Part shown: one piece after another, positions 25,303 through 33,997 of the stretch | How positions within the stretch are numbered: the first letter of the stretch is position 1 | Layout: every line of letters starts with the position of its first letter | Source: a bacterium | Lineage (GTDB): Bacteria; Patescibacteriota; Saccharimonadia; Saccharimonadales; Saccharimonadaceae | Assembly (NCBI GenBank): GCA_027451105.1 | Contig: DAIDKB010000024.1 | Coordinates: 1 to 64,000 of the forward strand | DNA: 64,000 nucleotides | Direction: 5' to 3' | Made by a program: the position numbers and the translations under genes | The notes under the pieces: model-generated | What the model saw: only the letters and a program-made list of their open reading frames with translations | Databases searched by the model: none | What the model was told of the DNA's origin: nothing

Positions 25303-26531
25303 TGCGCTTTCTTCTTATTAATCACCTACAAAATGCCCGCCAGTCACTGCGCAGCAATCGTATGCGCAGCTATCTAACAATGTTGGGTGTTACGATTGGT
25401 GTTGCTAGCGTAACAATTATCTTGTCGTTAAGTTCGGGCGCTGGCAAAATTGTCAGCGATCAAGTTGACGCGCTCGGTGGTAATATTACCGTCATACGAC
25501 CAGGCTCACCACAAAATGCCGTCACCGACTTGACGCATATCAAGGCTCAGCAAAGCTTTTCGGCCAGTAGCTTAACCGAGTACGACCTAGGAGTTATTAA
25601 AAATATCAAGCACGTTGCCGAAGTTGCCCCACTAGTTGTCATGAGTGGTACCATCAAGGCCGACAACGTTGCCCCTAGCGATAGCCTGATTGTCGCCACA
25701 ACGCCAGAGCTAGCCACTATCAGTGACTTAACAGTTAAAACCGGGCAATTTCTAGACACAACAATCAACCAAGACACGGTCGTTATCGGCCCGCAGCTAG
25801 CGGTTAATGTTTTCGGGACCGACCAAGCGATTGGTAAAAGCTTAACAATTCACGGTAAATCTTTTGTTGTGATTGGCGTCCTACAACGCGCAAATAATCC
25901 AATTAACTATAACTCGGTCGACTTTGACAATGCTGCAATTATTAACCTTCAGACCGGCAAACAATTAGGTATCGGTCAGCCACAGATCCAGCAGATTGAC
26001 GTTCGTAGCGACTCGATAGCCAATCTTTCCCAGGTAATTATCGATATCAACAAGGCCCTGCTAGTTAGTCATGCTGGTGAAAACGATTTCTCTGTCCTAA
26101 GCGGGACACAAATTGCTCAGCCTACTAGTCAACTGTTCTTTGCAATTGCCGGTGCTACAACCGCTATTGCCAGCATCTCGCTGCTAGTCGGTGGCATTGG
26201 CATCATGAATATTATGCTAGTAAATGTCGCCGAACGTACCCGTGAAATTGGTATTCGCAAAGCGCTCGGCGCCAATAACGGTGATATTGCAGCGCAGTTT
26301 ATGATCGAGTCAATCGCCATCGGTCTTGGCGGCGGTATTTGTGGCTATATCGTCGGCTACTTGGCCGCATTCGGCATCAGCACATTCTTAACGTTCCAAC
26401 CAGCTATCAACTGGCAAATTGCTGGCATAGCCGCGTTTATATCCGTTATCATGGGAACTGTTTTTGGACTATATCCAGCTTTTAGAGCTTCACGCAAAGA
26501 TCCAATTGAATCATTGCGCGAATATAACTAG
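25302..26531 (+). CDS. MacB-like ABC transporter permease (FtsX family)
   Basis: 409 aa. TM1 near residues 20-45 (RSYLTMLGVTIGVASVTII), a large extracytoplasmic MacB_PCD domain (about 45-280), then three C-terminal helices with the FtsX core LLVGGIGIMNIMLVNVAERTRE and the GIRKALGA coupling helix. It pairs with the preceding ATPase. The start at 25302 overlaps the upstream stop and has GGAG nearby, making it better than a longer frame that begins inside the ATPase gene. Its 3' end overlaps the convergent PGI/PMI gene by 4 bp. Confidence 0.92.
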   Translation: MRFLLINHLQNARQSLRSNRMRSYLTMLGVTIGVASVTIILSLSSGAGKIVSDQVDALGGNITVIRPGSPQNAVTDLTHIKAQQSFSASSLTEYDLGVIKNIKHVAEVAPLVVMSGTIKADNVAPSDSLIVATTPELATISDLTVKTGQFLDTTINQDTVVIGPQLAVNVFGTDQAIGKSLTIHGKSFVVIGVLQRANNPINYNSVDFDNAAIINLQTGKQLGIGQPQIQQIDVRSDSIANLSQVIIDINKALLVSHAGENDFSVLSGTQIAQPTSQLFFAIAGATTAIASISLLVGGIGIMNIMLVNVAERTREIGIRKALGANNGDIAAQFMIESIAIGLGGGICGYIVGYLAAFGISTFLTFQPAINWQIAGIAAFISVIMGTVFGLYPAFRASRKDPIESLREYN

Positions 26532-27598
26532 ACTAGTTCGCGTTTGAGTTTTTCAATTAGATAAACCGGTGTTGGATCAACGTTATTAAGAATCGCAACA
26601 TAAATACTAACAAAGTCGGCCAGGATACTACCCCACAGCATTTGCTCAATCAAGATGTCACCAGCTAGGTTAATCGTAATTGCCTTTGGACGCATACCGC
26701 TAAGCAGGCGATCCGAGACCTCAAAACGCTTTAATATCTGTGGATGCTCTAAATTACTAATGATATCAAAGACGACAAACGGCTTTTCAATTGGGTGCGA
26801 GGTCCAGCCCAAAAATTCATTGTGATTAAACTCTGAGTATTCGTTCCAAAAGGCTACATTCTTGGCGTTCTCATTCCAACTAATTTTCCACTTGTAGGCA
26901 ACCGGCGCCGTTAGATTTCCGCCGTAAAATACTGGGGTTTTGCCAACAGCCTGAAGGGCAAGTTTTTTCGCATAGTTATTGTCGGCCGGCACTTCCTTAA
27001 CCCATTTGTCACTTTCGGAATTTAGCCAATCGACGGTTGCTCGAATTTCGTCTAGTTTTGACAAGTCAGTTACACCAAAGTTAGCCAGTAGGCCGATTAA
27101 AGCACAAAGATTGTAAATCACCGCCATACGGGGTTGCAAATTACCAGGCAGCGAGACGTGCGCAATCTTATAACTACCCGCTATGTCAATTAGCTGACCG
27201 CCAGCGGCGATAATGCCCAGTTGAGCGCCTTTACTTTCGGCTTGCTCAAGCGCACTTAGTGTTTCTTCAGTATTGCCCGAATAACTACTAGCAATAAATA
27301 GCGTGTTGGCGCCGACATAGGCCGGAATGTCATAGCTACGCAAAATCTCAAATGGTATATTTAGCTCAGCCTTCAACCAAATTTTAACTAATTCCGCCGC
27401 TAAAGCCGAGCCACCCATGCCAGCAATAACGACATTTTCAATTGGTCGCCCGTCGTTTTCACCGTTCCAAATATTAACGTCAAAGCCAGCCTGCAAACTT
27501 TCATTGCCAGCTACCGCCAAGGCGTCTGATGGGTCCCTATTTTGTATCAAGTTTAAATCGTCAAGCATGCTTCCCCACTCCCTACTAGTATTGCTCAT
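26528..27598 (-). CDS. Bifunctional phosphoglucose/phosphomannose isomerase
   Basis: 356 aa with two SIS domains. Interconverts glucose 6-phosphate or mannose 6-phosphate with fructose 6-phosphate, feeding glycolysis and sugar-nucleotide synthesis. Visible hallmarks are the VIAGMGGSALAAEL loop, the phosphate-binding ASSYSGNTEETL loop, EYSEFNHNEFLGW with the catalytic Glu/His region and the C-terminal isomerase segment. A TATCAT box lies 12 nt before the ATG at 27598. An ATG ten codons in (27568) with GGGAG upstream is an alternative start. Shares a divergent promoter region with the gene at 27661. Confidence 0.9.
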   Translation of the reverse strand: MSNTSREWGSMLDDLNLIQNRDPSDALAVAGNESLQAGFDVNIWNGENDGRPIENVVIAGMGGSALAAELVKIWLKAELNIPFEILRSYDIPAYVGANTLFIASSYSGNTEETLSALEQAESKGAQLGIIAAGGQLIDIAGSYKIAHVSLPGNLQPRMAVIYNLCALIGLLANFGVTDLSKLDEIRATVDWLNSESDKWVKEVPADNNYAKKLALQAVGKTPVFYGGNLTAPVAYKWKISWNENAKNVAFWNEYSEFNHNEFLGWTSHPIEKPFVVFDIISNLEHPQILKRFEVSDRLLSGMRPKAITINLAGDILIEQMLWGSILADFVSIYVAILNNVDPTPVYLIEKLKRELV

Positions 27599-27660
27599 CT
27601 ATACATTTCTATGATACAGTATTTATTAAATAAGCATAAGTATTAATATCGGGGGTGGGC

Positions 27661-28125
27661 ATGGATATTGAACCGCAGACAACAACTAAACCAATTAGCG
27701 ACGACCAGGAACTGGCCAAAGTTCTTGCCGGCGTTAGTCAGCAAGCTGATGACGCACTGCAGTTTGAAGAGACGCCTTCGTCAATCCCGACACCTACGCC
27801 AGTCGCCGCCGCTGAGCCTGTTCAGCCGGCTCCAGCCATGCCGACACCGACTATCGTTACACCTCCGTCTCCTACAAGCGATGACCTTGAAGGAATCAAA
27901 AAAGATGCCATTGTCGAACTTCGTCCACTAGTCGACAAGCTAGACATCAGCCCCGAAGAGAAGTTTGATACCTACCTGCTTTTGATCCGCAGCACTGACG
28001 ACAAAGCTCTAATCGCACCAGCTCACGCCGCTGCTCAAGCTATTACCGATGAGGCCCGTCGCGCCCAAGCTTTGCTTGATATCATCAAAGAAATCGATTA
28101 CCTATCGAACACCCAAAAAGCTTAA
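27661..28125 (+). CDS. Hypothetical protein with Pro-rich linker
   Basis: 154 aa, not recognised. An acidic, Gln-rich N-terminus (about 1-45) and a Pro/Thr/Ala-rich linker (about 40-80) lead into a compact helical C-terminal domain (about 80-154), in which LRPLVDKLDISPEEKFDTYL is the most conserved-looking segment. No signal peptide or membrane helix. A GGGGGTGGGC run precedes the ATG, and a GTG two codons upstream is possible. Ends before a double hairpin. Confidence 0.75.
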   Translation: MDIEPQTTTKPISDDQELAKVLAGVSQQADDALQFEETPSSIPTPTPVAAAEPVQPAPAMPTPTIVTPPSPTSDDLEGIKKDAIVELRPLVDKLDISPEEKFDTYLLLIRSTDDKALIAPAHAAAQAITDEARRAQALLDIIKEIDYLSNTQKA

Positions 28126-28145
28126 TTTAGCCTAAAAATAAATAA

Positions 28146-28196
28146 CCCCCGCACAAATTAATGTACGGGGGACGCCGGGCTTTCCGGCGATTTTAG
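28146..28196. terminator. Double hairpin between convergent genes
   Basis: CCCCCG/CGGGGG (28146-28151 with 28166-28171) followed by CGCCGG/CCGGCG (28173-28178 with 28184-28189) and ATTTT on the plus strand. Probably ends transcription from both sides. Confidence 0.7.
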
Positions 28197-28975
28197 GGTT
28201 TGACTATGAGCTCGACCTCTGCGTCGCTCAAGCCATGCGACCTGAGCGCCGCGGCAAGGCCAGACCGCAGGGACTGGATGGCAATCTCTCGAGCCGTGGT
28301 GACTTCGACGCGCAGTCGAGCTTGTTCACTGCCGGCAAACGACAGCCGATTGCGCAGGTCATGCTTTTCACTCGCCCATTCCGCCGTCTTGTTCTCGAGA
28401 ATCGACTTCAGACTAGCCACCCGGCTGTTGGCGGCAACCAGTTCGGTCTGACATAAGGCGAGTGCCGCCTCAACTTCGGCCAACTGGTCTGCTAGCCGTG
28501 TCTGGGCCGACAATTCGGCCAATTGCCTGTTGGCTTCCGCCAACTCTTGCTCCAGTTCGCGACTGCGCGCTTCTTGCATCTCCGCCAGCTCGAGCGCCGC
28601 GTCGATATCCGACTCCTCAAGTTGACGCTTGAGGGCCGCGTTGGTCGACAATAGCAGCGTGATGAACATCCAGCGGTCTTGATCGCCCTCGAACATGTCG
28701 GCATCTATATCAGCGTGGCTGAAGTCGGCACTGTCCGATAGATGGGCGGCAAACAGCTTGCCCCTTTCGTCTCGCTCCAGTACAACGTCCCCATCGGTCT
28801 CGAGGGCTTCGAATACCCGTTCCAGTGGGGCTATTCGCCCATACGAGTAAGCCTCTCTGGCCGATTTTTCGAAGACCCAGCGTAAGACTGAGTCATTGCG
28901 TCCGGAGGTTATTCGGCCACCGCGCGATGCGATAAAGCCCAACAGGCGTCGCTTACTGCGGTTGCTGACCTCCAT
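28193..28975 (-). CDS. GC-rich winged-helix-like coiled-coil protein
   Basis: 260 aa, not recognised. The first 80 residues look like a winged helix (RRLLGFIASRGGRITSG and VFEALETDGDVVLERDERG as helix and wing). They are followed by a long Glu/Ala/Leu/Arg-rich coiled coil (about 110-235) and a short tail. GC content and codon usage are far above the neighbours. It has its own consensus promoter inside the groEL terminator and a strong AGGTGG Shine-Dalgarno. This looks like a single-gene acquisition; DNA binding is only inferred. Confidence 0.7.
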   Translation of the reverse strand: MEVSNRSKRRLLGFIASRGGRITSGRNDSVLRWVFEKSAREAYSYGRIAPLERVFEALETDGDVVLERDERGKLFAAHLSDSADFSHADIDADMFEGDQDRWMFITLLLSTNAALKRQLEESDIDAALELAEMQEARSRELEQELAEANRQLAELSAQTRLADQLAEVEAALALCQTELVAANSRVASLKSILENKTAEWASEKHDLRNRLSFAGSEQARLRVEVTTAREIAIQSLRSGLAAALRSHGLSDAEVELIVKP

Positions 28976-29022
28976 CAGTCCACCTCATCTCTAAACACTC
29001 CTAACGGTTGTCAGGTTTATCT

Positions 29023-29051
29023 ATTATAACATTTTACTTTATAAAAATCAA
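29023..29051 (-). promoter_or_regulatory. Promoter of the GC-rich coiled-coil gene
   Basis: TTGATT (29046-29051), 17-bp spacer, TATAAT (29023-29028). The -35 box touches the tail of the groEL terminator. Confidence 0.7.
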
Positions 29052-29052
29052 A

Positions 29053-29080
29053 GGGGATGCCACTTGGACATCCCCTTTTT
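29053..29080 (-). terminator. groES-groEL operon terminator
   Basis: Stem GGGGATG/CATCCCC (29053-29059 with 29069-29075), 9-nt loop, then TTTGATTTTT on the minus strand. Confidence 0.85.
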
Positions 29081-29098
29081 AAATAAAATTTCACCGGC

Positions 29099-30736
29099 CT
29101 ACATCATACCCATGCTGCTGCCGGCTGAAGCTGGTGACTCGGGCTCAGGCACGTCAACCACCAATGCTCCCATCGTAGCAGCCGTTGAGGCGATCGAGAC
29201 AGCGCTTTGCAAGGCCTCTTTAGTAACACGCGTTGGGTCAATCACACCGGCTTTTTTAACATCAATCAAGCCAGCTTCTGGATGATTAACATCGACACCA
29301 AAACCAGGTTTACTAGCTTCGACTTGGGCTAGCAGCGCTTCACTATTAAGGCCGGCATTAGCTGTAATCTGCAAAAACGGCTGCCTTAGAGCGTTCTTGA
29401 GAACTTGCCGGCCCGCAGCGACTGAATCGCCACCGTCGGTCGCAATCCCGGCGGCTAGGTTAACCAACGTCACGCCACCGCCAGGGACAATGCCTTCAGC
29501 GAGAGCAGCCTTAGTAGCTGCGACGGCATCATCAACCCGATATTTCTTTTCATCAATTTCGGTCTCGGTGGCACCACCGACTTTAATGACCGCAACCCGA
29601 CCGCTAAGGGCGGCTGAGCGCTTGTTAAGCTGTTCTTTATCATAAGAACTGGTGACATTTTCAGCCTGAGCGTTAATTTGGGTAATCCGGGCTTTAATGT
29701 CCTTGGTATCACCAGCGCCCTCAATAATCGTTGTTGAGTCTTTATCGACAATCACCTTACGTGCCGTACCAACGGCATCAAGCTCAGCCGTTTCAAATGA
29801 CATACCCTGATCAGAGCTAATTACCTTTGCGCCAGTCAAAATAGCGATGTCGTTCAAAATATCCTTACGACGGTCGCCAAAGGCCGGCGCTTTCACGGCG
29901 ACGGTATTAAAGACACCCTTTAATTTGTTCAAGACTAGTATACTTAGGGCTTCACCTTCCAGCTCGTCGGCAATCAGGACAACATCCTTTTTACCAGCCG
30001 CCGCTAACTTTTCTAACATTGGCAGTAGCTCTTGGACATTGCTAATTTTTTTATCAGTAATTAAAATCGCCGGCTTTTCATAAACAGCCTCTTGGCGGTT
30101 AACGTCGGTAATAAAGAACTGGCTGACAAAACCACGATCAAACGTAAAACCTTCAACTACTTCGGCCTCCAGCTCCAGCCCTTGGCTAGCTTCAACCGTG
30201 ACAACACCGTCTTTACCGACTTTTTCAATCACATCGGCAATCAGCTTACCAATCGCTGCGTCTCCTGCGCTAATTGTAGCCACCTCGGCGACACGCTCGG
30301 TCTTGCCTTCGACACTTTCACTTAGGCTATCAAGTTTGGCAATCACTTCGGCGCCAGCGGCTTCAATACCTTTACGGAGTTCTTGCGGATTGTGGCCAGC
30401 GGCAATTAATTTGTTAGCTTCTTTTAGAATATTGTAAGTTAGCACCGTCACAGTGGTCGTACCATCACCAACAACTTTGTTTAATTTACTGGCAGCCTGC
30501 TTAATCAGCTCGGCACCAACTTTGTAACCCAAAGTTTCGTCATCAACTTCGGGCAAATCCAGCGACTCGGCAACCGTCACACCATCATGAGTCACAGTTG
30601 GTCCGCCGTAGCCCTTGGCAATTACCACGTTGCGACCTTTTGGTCCAAAAGTAACCTTAACAGCATCGTATAGCACCTTTGCGCCGCCTAAAACTCGGGT
30701 GCGGGCATCATCATCGTAGAAAACTTTTTTAGCCAT
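29099..30736 (-). CDS. groEL: Chaperonin GroEL (Hsp60)
   Basis: 545 aa, the 14-mer folding chamber with GroES. All classical segments are present: DARTRVLGGAKVLYDAVKVT, the nucleotide-binding GDGTTTVTVL, the ATPase Asp in the AALAEGIVPGGGVTL region and the C-terminal GGM-type tail (GSSMGMM). 10 bp downstream of groES in one operon under the CIRCE element. Confidence 0.98.
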   Translation of the reverse strand: MAKKVFYDDDARTRVLGGAKVLYDAVKVTFGPKGRNVVIAKGYGGPTVTHDGVTVAESLDLPEVDDETLGYKVGAELIKQAASKLNKVVGDGTTTVTVLTYNILKEANKLIAAGHNPQELRKGIEAAGAEVIAKLDSLSESVEGKTERVAEVATISAGDAAIGKLIADVIEKVGKDGVVTVEASQGLELEAEVVEGFTFDRGFVSQFFITDVNRQEAVYEKPAILITDKKISNVQELLPMLEKLAAAGKKDVVLIADELEGEALSILVLNKLKGVFNTVAVKAPAFGDRRKDILNDIAILTGAKVISSDQGMSFETAELDAVGTARKVIVDKDSTTIIEGAGDTKDIKARITQINAQAENVTSSYDKEQLNKRSAALSGRVAVIKVGGATETEIDEKKYRVDDAVAATKAALAEGIVPGGGVTLVNLAAGIATDGGDSVAAGRQVLKNALRQPFLQITANAGLNSEALLAQVEASKPGFGVDVNHPEAGLIDVKKAGVIDPTRVTKEALQSAVSIASTAATMGALVVDVPEPESPASAGSSMGMM

Positions 30737-30746
30737 TTTTTACTCC

Positions 30747-31010
30747 TTAAACCGTCGCTAGGACGTCTTCTTCTTTGACAATTAAGTATTCGACACCATC
30801 AATTTTTAGCTCGGTCGTCGAGTATTCTTTATAAACAATTTTGTCGCCAACTTTTAAGTCAGCCACTTTCGGGCCAACCGCCACAACTTTGGCAAGAACT
30901 GGTTTTTCTTTAGCGTTATCTGGCAAAAAAATGCCGCTTGCAGTCTTTGTCTGCGCTTCTTCGCGCACCGCAACAACACGATCTGCCAGAGGTTTAATAG
31001 GTGAAGTCAT
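30747..31010 (-). CDS. groES: Co-chaperonin GroES (Hsp10)
   Basis: 87 aa heptameric lid of GroEL, slightly shorter than E. coli GroES. Conserved features are IKPLADRVVAVREEA at the N-terminus, the mobile loop TKTASGIFLPDNAKEKP that contacts GroEL, and the closing KEEDVLATV. AAGGAGG precedes the ATG. First gene of the heat-shock operon. Confidence 0.98.
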   Translation of the reverse strand: MTSPIKPLADRVVAVREEAQTKTASGIFLPDNAKEKPVLAKVVAVGPKVADLKVGDKIVYKEYSTTELKIDGVEYLIVKEEDVLATV

Positions 31011-31055
31011 AATTAAGCCTCCTTATATTTTGTAGTTCTATTGTAGACAAATAAA

Positions 31056-31082
31056 TTAGCACTTGCAAGGCCCGAGTGCCAA
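31056..31082. promoter_or_regulatory. CIRCE operator (HrcA site)
   Basis: TTAGCACTT-N9-GAGTGCCAA matches the CIRCE inverted repeat TTAGCACTC-N9-GAGTGCTAA at 16 of 18 arm positions, with the standard 9-nt spacer. A TATAAA box (31084-31089, minus strand) next to it suggests repression by HrcA, whose gene is not in the window. Confidence 0.85.
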
Positions 31083-31101
31083 TTTTATAACCACAACCAC
31101 C

Positions 31102-31130
31102 TTGACTTTTTATTATATTTATGCTAATAT
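31102..31130 (+). promoter_or_regulatory. Promoter of the gene at 31161
   Basis: TTGACT (31102-31107), 17-bp spacer, TAATAT (31125-31130). The leader is about 23 nt. Confidence 0.7.
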
Positions 31131-31160
31131 CTTAATAACTTAAACAGGTCCGCCACGACA

Positions 31161-32093
31161 ATGATTAACACCTACGAACAAGCAGCCCTCCGACAATCCG
31201 CCGAACGTCTAGTCGCATCTGAGTGGTCAGAAGCAACCAAAGCCGTCGAAGCTATGACAAACGACGAACTTTTCAAGGAAAGCGTTGTACACCTAAAGGC
31301 CAATCCAAACGATCCATCAACTCCCGAATACGCAAAGGCTCTAGCCGGCTATGCAGTCGATTACTGTAAGATATATGGCGATGGCTTTAGTGATAAAACT
31401 GAGGATGAAATTATTCTACTTGCCGGTGCGCCAAACTTTTTTCACCTTCAAAATAGAATTGATGATCTTGAAAAGGAGAAAAGGCAACAAAGCAACCGAA
31501 GACTCGATAAACCCCAATGGGAAGAGTATAAACAGCTAAAAAAAGAGCTTGTTGGCTATAACCAGCTTTTATCAGATTTTATATATAATAACCCTGACGG
31601 TACAATGTCAGATCTCAATCAAGCTCTTACCGAACAGGCCATCACCAGTTTTCCAAAGCATGCCGAACAACTCTTTAGTACAATCACTCAAGAAACGCGC
31701 GGCGCTCGCACCGAGGCAGCCAGCCGTCGCCTATTAGACATCGCTCACGTCCCTTATGAGCGCGGTACGGTCTATGAAGATACGCGAGGCGGTGACATTA
31801 TTATCATTTTCAACAATAAACGCATCAAGGTAGACATTAAATCGTCACTCGACCAAATTGCTAAAATCAATGATGGTTATGATGATACCTATGAACATAA
31901 AAAGGCGTATGCTATTTCAAAATCACCTCGAGGCCGCAAGACGGCAGATGATGTAATCGCGATTTTTCCTGGCTTTACAGATCGCGATTTTGGTGATTCG
32001 CTAAATCTCCAATTGGACAGCGCTACTCTGCAAGAACGAAGTAATATGCTTGCCGCCCAATTGATGCGTGCCATTCGTGAACTAAATGTTTAG
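31161..32093 (+). CDS. Hypothetical protein with possible PD-(D/E)XK nuclease domain
   Basis: 310 aa. The N-terminal 165 residues are helical and charged with no recognised domain. The C-terminal part has Glu185 (GARTEAASRRLLD), Asp212 in RGGDIIII and Asp225-x-Lys227 in KVDIKSS on consecutive predicted strands, the spacing expected of a PD-(D/E)XK endonuclease core. It stands alone with its own promoter, so it could be an orphan restriction-like or DNA-repair nuclease. No methyltransferase is adjacent. The GC-rich mini-cassettes follow directly. Confidence 0.6.
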   Translation: MINTYEQAALRQSAERLVASEWSEATKAVEAMTNDELFKESVVHLKANPNDPSTPEYAKALAGYAVDYCKIYGDGFSDKTEDEIILLAGAPNFFHLQNRIDDLEKEKRQQSNRRLDKPQWEEYKQLKKELVGYNQLLSDFIYNNPDGTMSDLNQALTEQAITSFPKHAEQLFSTITQETRGARTEAASRRLLDIAHVPYERGTVYEDTRGGDIIIIFNNKRIKVDIKSSLDQIAKINDGYDDTYEHKKAYAISKSPRGRKTADDVIAIFPGFTDRDFGDSLNLQLDSATLQERSNMLAAQLMRAIRELNV

Positions 32094-32123
32094 TCTATTG
32101 CTTTTTTAATATAAATATGCTAT

Positions 32124-32129
32124 TATAAT
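32124..32129 (+). promoter_or_regulatory. -10 box of the gene at 32158
   Basis: A perfect TATAAT with only a weak, widely spaced -35 candidate (TTGCTT at 32098). Confidence 0.5.
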
Positions 32130-32157
32130 AGTGCTCCCAAATGAGAGGTTTACCACC

Positions 32158-32430
32158 ATGCCGTACCGATTCTTCAGCAATATTGGCACCGCCAACGCGC
32201 TGAGAGAACAGGTTACCGCAGCGATCCGCAATGATGAGCAGTTACTGCTCGAGCTTGATGACGCACCGGTAACGGTCACTATCAAGTCGGTGCTACGACA
32301 CGATGAAGAACTCGTTGTCACCACAAATGAGACGCAGGATAAATCCACCATTCTCCTGCACATTCCATACAGCACCGACCCCCAGACGGCCGCCCAGGCC
32401 GAACTCATTTCCTACACGGAGGGAGCATAA
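32158..32430 (+). CDS. Small hypothetical protein, GC-richer cassette 1
   Basis: 90 aa, not recognised. It is a mixed alpha/beta protein with one helix (ANALREQVTAAI) followed by Thr/Val-rich strands (APVTVTIKSVL, ELVVTTNE, STILLHIPY). No cysteines, signal or membrane segment. The ATG at 32158 is chosen for its GAGAGG upstream. It has its own -10 box and a following hairpin, so it is a free-standing single-gene unit. It shares a loose pattern with the next gene (REQ helix, then TxTV strand), so the two could be distant paralogues. Confidence 0.65.
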   Translation: MPYRFFSNIGTANALREQVTAAIRNDEQLLLELDDAPVTVTIKSVLRHDEELVVTTNETQDKSTILLHIPYSTDPQTAAQAELISYTEGA

Positions 32431-32433
32431 CAA

Positions 32434-32462
32434 GGCCTAGGTGAGATTTATCTCCCTAGGCC
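32434..32462 (+). terminator. Hairpin after cassette 1
   Basis: GGCCTAGG/CCTAGGCC (32434-32441 with 32455-32462), extended by an internal GAGA/TCTC pairing. The following U tract is poor, so it is a likely but imperfect terminator. Confidence 0.6.
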
Positions 32463-32502
32463 GCTTCTACATTTAAATTTCTTGGCTTCAACAGATTGAC
32501 TA

Positions 32503-32531
32503 TTGACTTTTTACCAATTAGTTGGGATAAT
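32503..32531 (+). promoter_or_regulatory. Promoter of cassette 2
   Basis: TTGACT (32503-32508), 17-bp spacer, GATAAT (32526-32531). A second TTGACT lies 7 bp upstream. Confidence 0.75.
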
Positions 32532-32567
32532 ATTAATAGCTCTTTACATCGATCTCGAGGAGGAGTC

Positions 32568-32873
32568 ATGACGGGCAGACCCAAGGGTCACGTTGCGGCC
32601 GTTGAAGACAATCCCGGTGGACGCTACGTGTGCACCGAAAGCGCTCGAGTCGTTCGTGAACAGCTCGAGTCCAGCATCGGAAGCTGGGTAACCATCTCTG
32701 TCAACGGCGCCAAAAGCGGAACAATGACCGTTTTCCCGCACAATGTAGGCCGCACAACTGCGGTCTGCAGGGTAAAGGATGGCCCATTCCTGATGGTTAT
32801 GCTGGGCGAAAAGGACGAAGAGGACAAGCAGCCGGTCATTCTGCTTGGTACCCTCATCCCAGATGCCCGCTAG
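32568..32873 (+). CDS. Small hypothetical protein, GC-rich cassette 2
   Basis: 101 aa, not recognised. A helix (ESARVVREQLESSI) is followed by short strands (SWVTISVNG, GTMTVFP, TTAVCRVKDG, FLMVMLGEKD, PVILLGTLIP). Codon use is GC-rich, unlike the FemAB gene that follows. GAGGAGG precedes the ATG at 32568, which fixes the start against a longer frame to 32496. It has its own promoter and terminator, so it forms a self-contained insert-like unit. Confidence 0.7.
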   Translation: MTGRPKGHVAAVEDNPGGRYVCTESARVVREQLESSIGSWVTISVNGAKSGTMTVFPHNVGRTTAVCRVKDGPFLMVMLGEKDEEDKQPVILLGTLIPDAR

Positions 32874-32875
32874 AA

Positions 32876-32916
32876 GGCCAGTGTCGCCGGTTAATTCCGA
32901 CGACACTGGCCTGTTT
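32876..32916 (+). terminator. Terminator after cassette 2
   Basis: An 11-bp perfect stem, GGCCAGTGTCG/CGACACTGGCC (32876-32886 with 32901-32911), then TGTTT. Confidence 0.85.
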
Positions 32917-32942
32917 CATATTATGAGATACAATAGATATTA

Positions 32943-33977
32943 ATGACCGTACGTTATGCCACCGAGCAAGAAGTTGCCCACTGGAACGATTACATCCTAG
33001 CCAATGATGATGGCGGCAATGTTTTTGCCAGTTACGAATTTGCGATGCAAAAAGAAACTGGTGGTTACAAGGCAAAATTTGTTTTTATTGATGATCTTGC
33101 CGTTACGGTGCTAGAAAAAAATACGCCACCACTTGGTAAGTTTTGGTATCTACCAAAAGGTCCAGGCGTAACCGCTACAAATGACCTCTTTGAGGTTTTA
33201 AGGTCGCTGAAAGGCCTGGCGCTTGATAATAATGTTTTTGCGATTCGAATTGAGCCCGAGCTTGACCGCTCGTATCAGCCGACTCTTGAACGCAATGGGC
33301 TGTTTAAAGCGCGCCCAATTATTCCTAACCCTTCAACAATCACCCTTGATATTGCTCCTGACCTGGAAGAAATTCTAACCGGCCTACCCCAAAAAGGTCG
33401 CCATGCTATTCGGCGCGCCGAACGTGATGGCGTCACTGTAAAATTAGTTAAAGCTACCGACAAGAATTGTAAGATTATGTACAACCTGCTGGAAGAAACT
33501 GCTAGGGGCCAGTTTGGGATTCGTAGTTTTGAATATTTTCGAACCTTTTGGCAAAGATTCGAGACCGCTGGTTATGGTCAGTTATTTTTCGCATACTTTG
33601 AAGGCAAGGTTGTCGCCGGCGCCTATGCCATGGTTTACGGCCAAAAGAGCACCTACAAGGACGGTGCGAGTATCCGCAAGCGCACCGTCTATGGTGCTAG
33701 TCACCTCTTGCAATGGCACGTCATCAAGTGGGCCAAATCGCACGGCGCCTTAATCCACGACTTTTGCGGCTCACCACCAAGCGAAGACATTAACAATGCT
33801 AATCATCCACATTTTGGCGTCGGACAATTTAAGACCGCCTTTAATAAAACTGTTACCGATTATATTGGTTGTTATGACTTTGTAATTAATCGTCCAAAAT
33901 ACCTGATGTGGATCAAACTTGGCGAACGTATTGCCCATCGCATACACTACTACAAGCACCACGATTCATATTATTAG
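32943..33977 (+). CDS. FemAB-type aminoacyl/peptidoglycan bridge ligase
   Basis: 344 aa with the two-GNAT FemX fold. Characteristic segments are FWYLPKGPG in the first domain, LPQKGRHAIRRAERDGV, the YGASHLLQWHVIKWAKSHGA substrate/tRNA region and HDFCGSPP. Members add amino acids from aminoacyl-tRNA to the lipid II stem peptide, or act on related acceptors. A second FemAB gene is at 50342, suggesting a two-residue or branched bridge. No membrane segment. Confidence 0.88.
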   Translation: MTVRYATEQEVAHWNDYILANDDGGNVFASYEFAMQKETGGYKAKFVFIDDLAVTVLEKNTPPLGKFWYLPKGPGVTATNDLFEVLRSLKGLALDNNVFAIRIEPELDRSYQPTLERNGLFKARPIIPNPSTITLDIAPDLEEILTGLPQKGRHAIRRAERDGVTVKLVKATDKNCKIMYNLLEETARGQFGIRSFEYFRTFWQRFETAGYGQLFFAYFEGKVVAGAYAMVYGQKSTYKDGASIRKRTVYGASHLLQWHVIKWAKSHGALIHDFCGSPPSEDINNANHPHFGVGQFKTAFNKTVTDYIGCYDFVINRPKYLMWIKLGERIAHRIHYYKHHDSYY

Positions 33978-33997
33978 ATTTATATAAGGAGTAGCCT

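Noticed and set aside
29099-31010. groEL antisense frames on the plus strand (several of 70-90 codons)
   Set aside because: Shadow frames of a highly conserved gene; no start signals or coding bias.
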